A program made the translations under genes and the position numbers. The notes under the pieces were generated by a model. The model was not told the origin of the DNA and ran no database searches. It worked only from the letters and a program-made list of their open reading frames with translations. 64,000 nucleotides of DNA, taken from JBHBQE01 sp041776485 (GTDB lineage: Bacteria; Bacillota; Clostridia; Lachnospirales; Lachnospiraceae). Below are positions 60,287-64,000 of this stretch, in pieces (within the stretch, counting starts at the first letter, position 1; the number at the start of each line of letters is the position of its first letter). Where the stretch lies: the NCBI GenBank assembly GCA_041776485.1, contig JBHBQE010000018.1:1-64000 (forward strand). Direction: 5' to 3'.

Positions 60287-60721
60287 TTATACCGTTTCGT
60301 TGGCTCTTGCCCCTGTATTTAGCATTTCGTTAATTCTATCTCTATTGGCAGCGTAGGGATCAGATTTTGGGGTTGCTATCACAGACCGGGTATTTCCGCC
60401 GGAAGTATAAACTCTTCCACACTCCGGACATACTGCCGTATGTATGGATACACCCACAGACAGTACACGTCCGCCTTTTTCCCTTGCCTTTAAATAGGCA
60501 TTGGTAACATGCTCACCCTCATGGGCACGAACTGCCGCTCCTGAAGCCCCTGGCGATATGTGGGTGGCATTTTTAAAAGAAACATTTTCATTTGAGCCGT
60601 CCTTATATCTTCTGCTTTTACAAGTTTCACATTCACCGGCAAACGTCCCCCGACCATTTACAGAATCAGAAGATGGATTGTTGTTATTAAAGTTTAATTG
60701 ACTATCCAGTCCTATTTTCAT
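60287..60721 (-). CDS. Small zinc-ribbon protein with HExxH-type motif
   Basis: 144 residues. A cytoplasmic-looking protein with two zinc-ribbon-like pairs (CETC, about residue 33, and CPECGRVYTSGG, about 99) and HEGEHVTNAYLKARE (about 65-78), an HExxH metalloprotease-like core as in the SprA-related minimal peptidase-like family of Firmicutes. ATG 60721 has GAGGAG 13 bases upstream. It lies between the EAL-HDOD gene and tsaB. Proteolytic activity is not proven. Confidence 0.78.
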   Translation of the reverse strand: MKIGLDSQLNFNNNNPSSDSVNGRGTFAGECETCKSRRYKDGSNENVSFKNATHISPGASGAAVRAHEGEHVTNAYLKAREKGGRVLSVGVSIHTAVCPECGRVYTSGGNTRSVIATPKSDPYAANRDRINEMLNTGARANETV

Positions 60722-60731
60722 TGTCTAGGGC

Positions 60732-61955
60732 TTACTCCTCAAAAATTTGCTTGAACCATGCAAGGGAATCCACATAACCCTTATATATCTCTTCCATGCT
60801 CATATTATTTAATATTATAAGACGGGATATTTCCTGCCAGCTTGCATGCTCATACTCTTTGATGAAATTAATCACAGGATAAAGCTCTCCTGTATTATTA
60901 ACCAAAGCATCCTGAATCTCCTTAGACAGTCCAATTAAACCTAAGGCGTCAGCCATTGGCTTGTCTAAAATAATATCTATAACAGAAAACAGACCCATTA
61001 GAAAAAGTTCCGGCTTTTTATTTGCCAGTCCAAACTGTCCTGCAAGATTTTCTGCAAATCTAGCTCTAATAAGTGATACACGGATAATTTCACTTGGTTT
61101 ATCCACACATAACTCCCTGGTTACGGCAGAGTCTATCCACTTTTTAAGCTCCTTTTGTCCCAGCATAGCTGTAGCATGCTGAATTGAAGTTATTTCACTG
61201 TTAATGGACATGCGATTAGCTATACGAAGCAGGGAAATGACAAGGGCAGTATCATGCTCAATTATCTTTGCCACATCTGTTAAATCAAAGTTTGGAGCGT
61301 TAATAATCCTGAGAAGCTCAAGGTATGTAATTTTCATCGGGGAAAGTTCTTTCCCGGAACCCTTAACGGGTGTACGGAAGAAATCACCCTCATATAAATC
61401 AAACATTCCCTCTCTGGAAAGGTTAGCGTAATCCTCCTTGGTATCTACAGAAACAGCAATAAGCTTAATCCTGGGATATGCCTTATTAAATATTTCCTTT
61501 GCTCTATTAACATTAACCTTTTTATGGTTTAAGAGAATGTAGTTCACTCTGGAAAGAATCGCAGCATAATTGGCAAATTGATCCATCGGAAGCTTCCTTA
61601 AAGCAAATCTGAAGCCTTTTTTCCTAAGATCATCTATTCTGTTTAAAAAGGGCTCTGTTGGCTCTACTCTGGAGTCTATTAGAAGCACCACACTTTTTAC
61701 AGGTACCTTACTGTTCTTTTCCAAATCAGAAAAAATAGAAAATTGAGTTACCTCTATGAAAACATCTCTATTCCCGGACAGATTCTCTATGCCGATATTA
61801 TCTATAATATCAAACCCCGGGATATTTACTGCCCCATCATAAGCCCCGGTCCCCATATAAAGAGGAGAGAGTAATTTATTTTCTCTTTGGGCAAAAAGAG
61901 AATATGCTCTAACCTCAGAATTATTGTCAAACAATGGTATTAACGTAGCTAGCAC
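60732..61955 (-). CDS. EAL-HDOD signalling protein (YuxH-like)
   Basis: 407 residues. The N-terminal half is an EAL phosphodiesterase-like domain in which the EAL/ExLxR catalytic residues cannot be recognised (starts AYSLFAQRENKLL, contains FRFALRKLPMDQFANY and DLYEGDFFRTPV), so c-di-GMP hydrolysis is unlikely. The C-terminal half is HDOD (FDLTDVAKIIEHDTALVISL, LLRIANR, ITSIQHATAMLGQKELKKWI, LFLMGLFSVIDIILD). Such proteins occur in two-component and motility regulation. Promoter TTGCTT/TATTAT lies just upstream. Confidence 0.88.
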   Translation of the reverse strand: MLATLIPLFDNNSEVRAYSLFAQRENKLLSPLYMGTGAYDGAVNIPGFDIIDNIGIENLSGNRDVFIEVTQFSIFSDLEKNSKVPVKSVVLLIDSRVEPTEPFLNRIDDLRKKGFRFALRKLPMDQFANYAAILSRVNYILLNHKKVNVNRAKEIFNKAYPRIKLIAVSVDTKEDYANLSREGMFDLYEGDFFRTPVKGSGKELSPMKITYLELLRIINAPNFDLTDVAKIIEHDTALVISLLRIANRMSINSEITSIQHATAMLGQKELKKWIDSAVTRELCVDKPSEIIRVSLIRARFAENLAGQFGLANKKPELFLMGLFSVIDIILDKPMADALGLIGLSKEIQDALVNNTGELYPVINFIKEYEHASWQEISRLIILNNMSMEEIYKGYVDSLAWFKQIFEE

Positions 61956-61989
61956 GGACTCCTCCTTACTTTAAACACAATATATTTCA

Positions 61990-62018
61990 ATAATATCACG
62001 CAATTAATCAGAAAGCAA
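61990..62018 (-). promoter_or_regulatory. Promoter of the EAL-HDOD gene
   Basis: TTGCTT (62018-62013) and TATTAT (61995-61990) with a 17-base spacer on minus, in the 73-base gap after serS. Confidence 0.5.
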
Positions 62019-62028
62019 TTAAATACCT

Positions 62029-63306
62029 TTAAATTAGTTTTTCCATGCCACCCATATAAGCTCTAAGTGGATTCGGAATGTTTATACTTCCGTCAGAATT
62101 TAAATTATTTTCTAAGAATGCTATCAACATTCTGGGTGTTGCCACAACGGTGTTATTAAGGGTATGGGGCAAATATTTTTCTTTTCCGTTTCTTACTCTT
62201 ATTCCCAGTCTCCTTGACTGAGCATCCCCAAGATTAGAACAGGAGCCAACCTCAAAATATTTTTTCTGTCTGGGGCTCCAAGCCTCCACATCGCAGGATT
62301 TTACCTTTAAATCTGCCAAATCCCCGGAACAACATTCCAAAGTGCGAACCGGAATGTCCAAGCTTCTAAAAAAATCTACGGTATTTTGCCAAAGCTTTTC
62401 ATACCATATAAAGGACTCCTCAGGTTTGCATATAACAACCATTTCCTGCTTCTCAAACTGATGTATCCTGTAAACGCCCCTCTCCTCTATCCCATGGGCT
62501 CCCTTTTCTTTCCTGAAGCAAGGAGAATAACTGGTAAGAGCCTGAGGAAGTCTTTCCTCATCTATAATAGAGTCTATATACTTGCCTATCATGGAATGTT
62601 CCGATGTACCAATAAGATATAAATCCTCTCCTTCTATTTTGTACATCATGGCGTCCATTTCCTCAAAGCTCATAACACCGGTCACCACATCAGATCTAAT
62701 CATAAAGGGAGGCAAATAATAGGTAAAACCTCTATCTATCATAAAATCCCTTGCATAGGAAAGGACAGCAGAGTGAAGTCTTGCTATGTTTCCGCATAGA
62801 TAATAAAATCCGTTCCCCGATACTTTCCCTGCAGAGTCAATATCTATACCATTAAAACGCTCCATAATATCTGTATGATAGGGTATTTCAAAATCAGGTA
62901 CTTTTGGCTCTCCATACTTTTTTATCTCCACATTTTGACTGTCATCTTCGCCTATAGGAACGCTTTCATGGATTATGTTCGGAATCTGCATCATAATAGA
63001 GCGAACTTTATGGGAAAGCTCCTTTTCCTTTTCCTCAAGCTCCTGCAATCTTTCAGAATTGCCGGTAACCTGAGCCTTAACCTTACAAGCCTCCTCTTTA
63101 TTTCCCTCTTTCATTAAAACACCAATCTGCTTTGAAAGAGTATTTCGGGCAGCTCTGAGATCGTCCGCCTCCTGTTTAACAGCTCTCTGCTCCTTATCAA
63201 GAACAATAATCTCATCCACAAGGGGCAGTTTATGCTCCTGAAATTTCTTTTTAATATTTTCCCTTACAATATCCGGATTTTCTCTAATTAAGCGTATGTC
63301 TATCAT
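62029..63306 (-). CDS. serS: Seryl-tRNA synthetase
   Basis: 425 residues. It charges tRNA-Ser. N-terminal coiled-coil tRNA-binding arm (MIDIRLIRENPDIVRENIKK to about residue 105), then class II catalytic motifs: motif 2 SYSPCFRKEKGAHGIEERGV followed by YRIHQFEKQEMV, and motif 3 with NTVVATPRMLIAFLENN. Lies 3 bases after glyA; no T-box is possible here. Confidence 0.97.
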   Translation of the reverse strand: MIDIRLIRENPDIVRENIKKKFQEHKLPLVDEIIVLDKEQRAVKQEADDLRAARNTLSKQIGVLMKEGNKEEACKVKAQVTGNSERLQELEEKEKELSHKVRSIMMQIPNIIHESVPIGEDDSQNVEIKKYGEPKVPDFEIPYHTDIMERFNGIDIDSAGKVSGNGFYYLCGNIARLHSAVLSYARDFMIDRGFTYYLPPFMIRSDVVTGVMSFEEMDAMMYKIEGEDLYLIGTSEHSMIGKYIDSIIDEERLPQALTSYSPCFRKEKGAHGIEERGVYRIHQFEKQEMVVICKPEESFIWYEKLWQNTVDFFRSLDIPVRTLECCSGDLADLKVKSCDVEAWSPRQKKYFEVGSCSNLGDAQSRRLGIRVRNGKEKYLPHTLNNTVVATPRMLIAFLENNLNSDGSINIPNPLRAYMGGMEKLI

Positions 63307-63309
63307 ATT

Positions 63310-64000
63310 CTATTCCTCAAAGGCACCTGACAACGGATACCTATCTGTAATTTCCTTGATTATTCCCCTCGCCTCAATAATTGCATTCTCTCTTTTATGA
63401 ATAATAAGGGAAATAGCCTTAGCAACCCCTTTAAAGTCCTCCTCTACAAGCCCCCTGCTGGTGGCAGAGGGAGTCCCCAGGCGAATTCCGCTGGTAACAA
63501 ACGGGCTCTGGGGGTCATTGGGTACAGTATTCTTATTTGCCGTAATATTTGCCATATCAAGAAGCTTTTCAATCTCCTTACCTGTGACATTATCAGGTAT
63601 AAGGTTAACAAGCATAAGGTGATTGTCCGTTCCATTAGATACTATAGAAACACCCCTTACCTGTAATTCATCACTTAAAGCCTTTGCATTTTTAATAACC
63701 TGAGCACAATACTCCTTAAACTCCGGCTCCAGCGCCTCCTTAAGGCAAACAGCCTTAGCCGCTATGGCATGCAACAAGGGTCCACCCTGAGTTCCCGGGA
63801 AAATTGCTTTGTTAAAGTTAAATCTCTCATTTGCTTCCTCTGTAGACATAATCATTCCACCTCTCGGTCCCCTAAGGGTCTTATGAGTAGTGGTGGTGAC
63901 AATATCTGCTCCGGGGAAGGGAGACGGATGAAGACCTGAAGCCACAAGACCTGCAATATGAGCAATATCTGCAAAATGTACAGCACCGGTCTCTTTCGCA
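63310..64000 (-). CDS. glyA: Serine hydroxymethyltransferase (C-terminal part)
   Basis: The gene runs off the right edge, so only about 230 C-terminal residues are visible. The frame is open upstream of an internal ATG at 63945, reading KETGAVHFADIAHIAGLVAS before HPSPFPGADIVTTTTHKTLR, in which THK carries the PLP lysine. Also PRGGMIMSTEE, NKAIFPGTQGGPLLHAIAAK and SPFVTSGIRLGTPSATSRG are typical. It interconverts serine and glycine and supplies methylene-THF, the substrate of metF elsewhere in the window. Paired with serS, both serine-related. Confidence 0.95.
   Translation of the reverse strand, partial: AKETGAVHFADIAHIAGLVASGLHPSPFPGADIVTTTTHKTLRGPRGGMIMSTEEANERFNFNKAIFPGTQGGPLLHAIAAKAVCLKEALEPEFKEYCAQVIKNAKALSDELQVRGVSIVSNGTDNHLMLVNLIPDNVTGKEIEKLLDMANITANKNTVPNDPQSPFVTSGIRLGTPSATSRGLVEEDFKGVAKAISLIIHKRENAIIEARGIIKEITDRYPLSGAFEE

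Noticed and set aside
1..64000. CRISPR arrays, insertion sequences, prophage or restriction genes
   Set aside because: No direct repeats with regular spacers, no transposase or integrase and no phage genes were seen; the only tandem repeats are coding (58665-58920 and ispD).
1..64000. tRNA or rRNA genes
   Set aside because: No cloverleaf or rRNA segment was recognised in any gap, all of which are short and AT-rich.

Overview
The window looks like a piece of the chromosome of an AT-rich, low-GC Gram-positive anaerobe, most likely a clostridial relative of the Lachnospiraceae. The signs are strong Shine-Dalgarno sites, two rubrerythrin-type peroxide-defence proteins, zinc-type S14 and L36, an enlarged L17, lipoproteins with clostridial signal peptides, a motA gene behind a Firmicutes-type promoter, and a consensus SigD (flagellar sigma) promoter. 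I did not compute a base composition and cannot name a genus. Nearly every gene is on the minus strand; only four clear genes (13494, 14206, 16748, 49484) run on plus.

Layout. 1-3861: a GPH-family sugar symporter, a glycerophosphodiester phosphodiesterase, the start of an unidentified gene running off the left edge, and a P1-family peptidase. 4186-9823: a 1634-residue secreted, membrane-anchored modular protein whose leader holds two cobalamin riboswitches in series, each followed by an intrinsic terminator. 9952-13222: an OFA-family transporter and a 645-residue lipoprotein of unknown function. 13494-17291: a flavin reductase module, mutS2 and a small lipoprotein on plus, ending at a shared terminator. 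17335-32446: the complete S10-spc-alpha ribosomal superoperon (rpsJ to rplQ) including secY, adk, a KOW protein, infA, rpmJ and rpoA, with map missing from its usual place.

32701-35194: a SigD-dependent unknown gene, an orphan motA, an XRE regulator and a 50-residue ORF. 35206-40609: a tightly overlapping operon of B12-dependent methionine synthase, metF, a glycosyltransferase and a GNAT acetyltransferase. 40634-44148: a MacA/MacB-type efflux system with a palindromic operator. 44283-49245: an operon of alpha/beta hydrolase, membrane MurF-like ligase, D-Ala-D-Ala ligase, upp and rubrerythrin. 49304-50079: a reverse rubrerythrin on plus with a PerR-like box. 50082-64000: a long minus-strand run of glyA, serS, an EAL-HDOD protein, a small HExxH protein, tsaB, tsaE, a repeat-rich membrane protein, ileS, glgP, a ClpX-like ATPase and ispD.

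How it fits together. Cobalamin is one link: the tandem riboswitches control a putative B12-capturing surface protein, while metH needs B12 as cofactor. The most novel items are the double riboswitch, an IspD with an internally duplicated active-site segment, a ClpX paralogue lacking the RKH loop, and the SigD-driven unknown gene beside a motA without motB. No CRISPR array, insertion sequence, prophage, rRNA or tRNA gene was seen.
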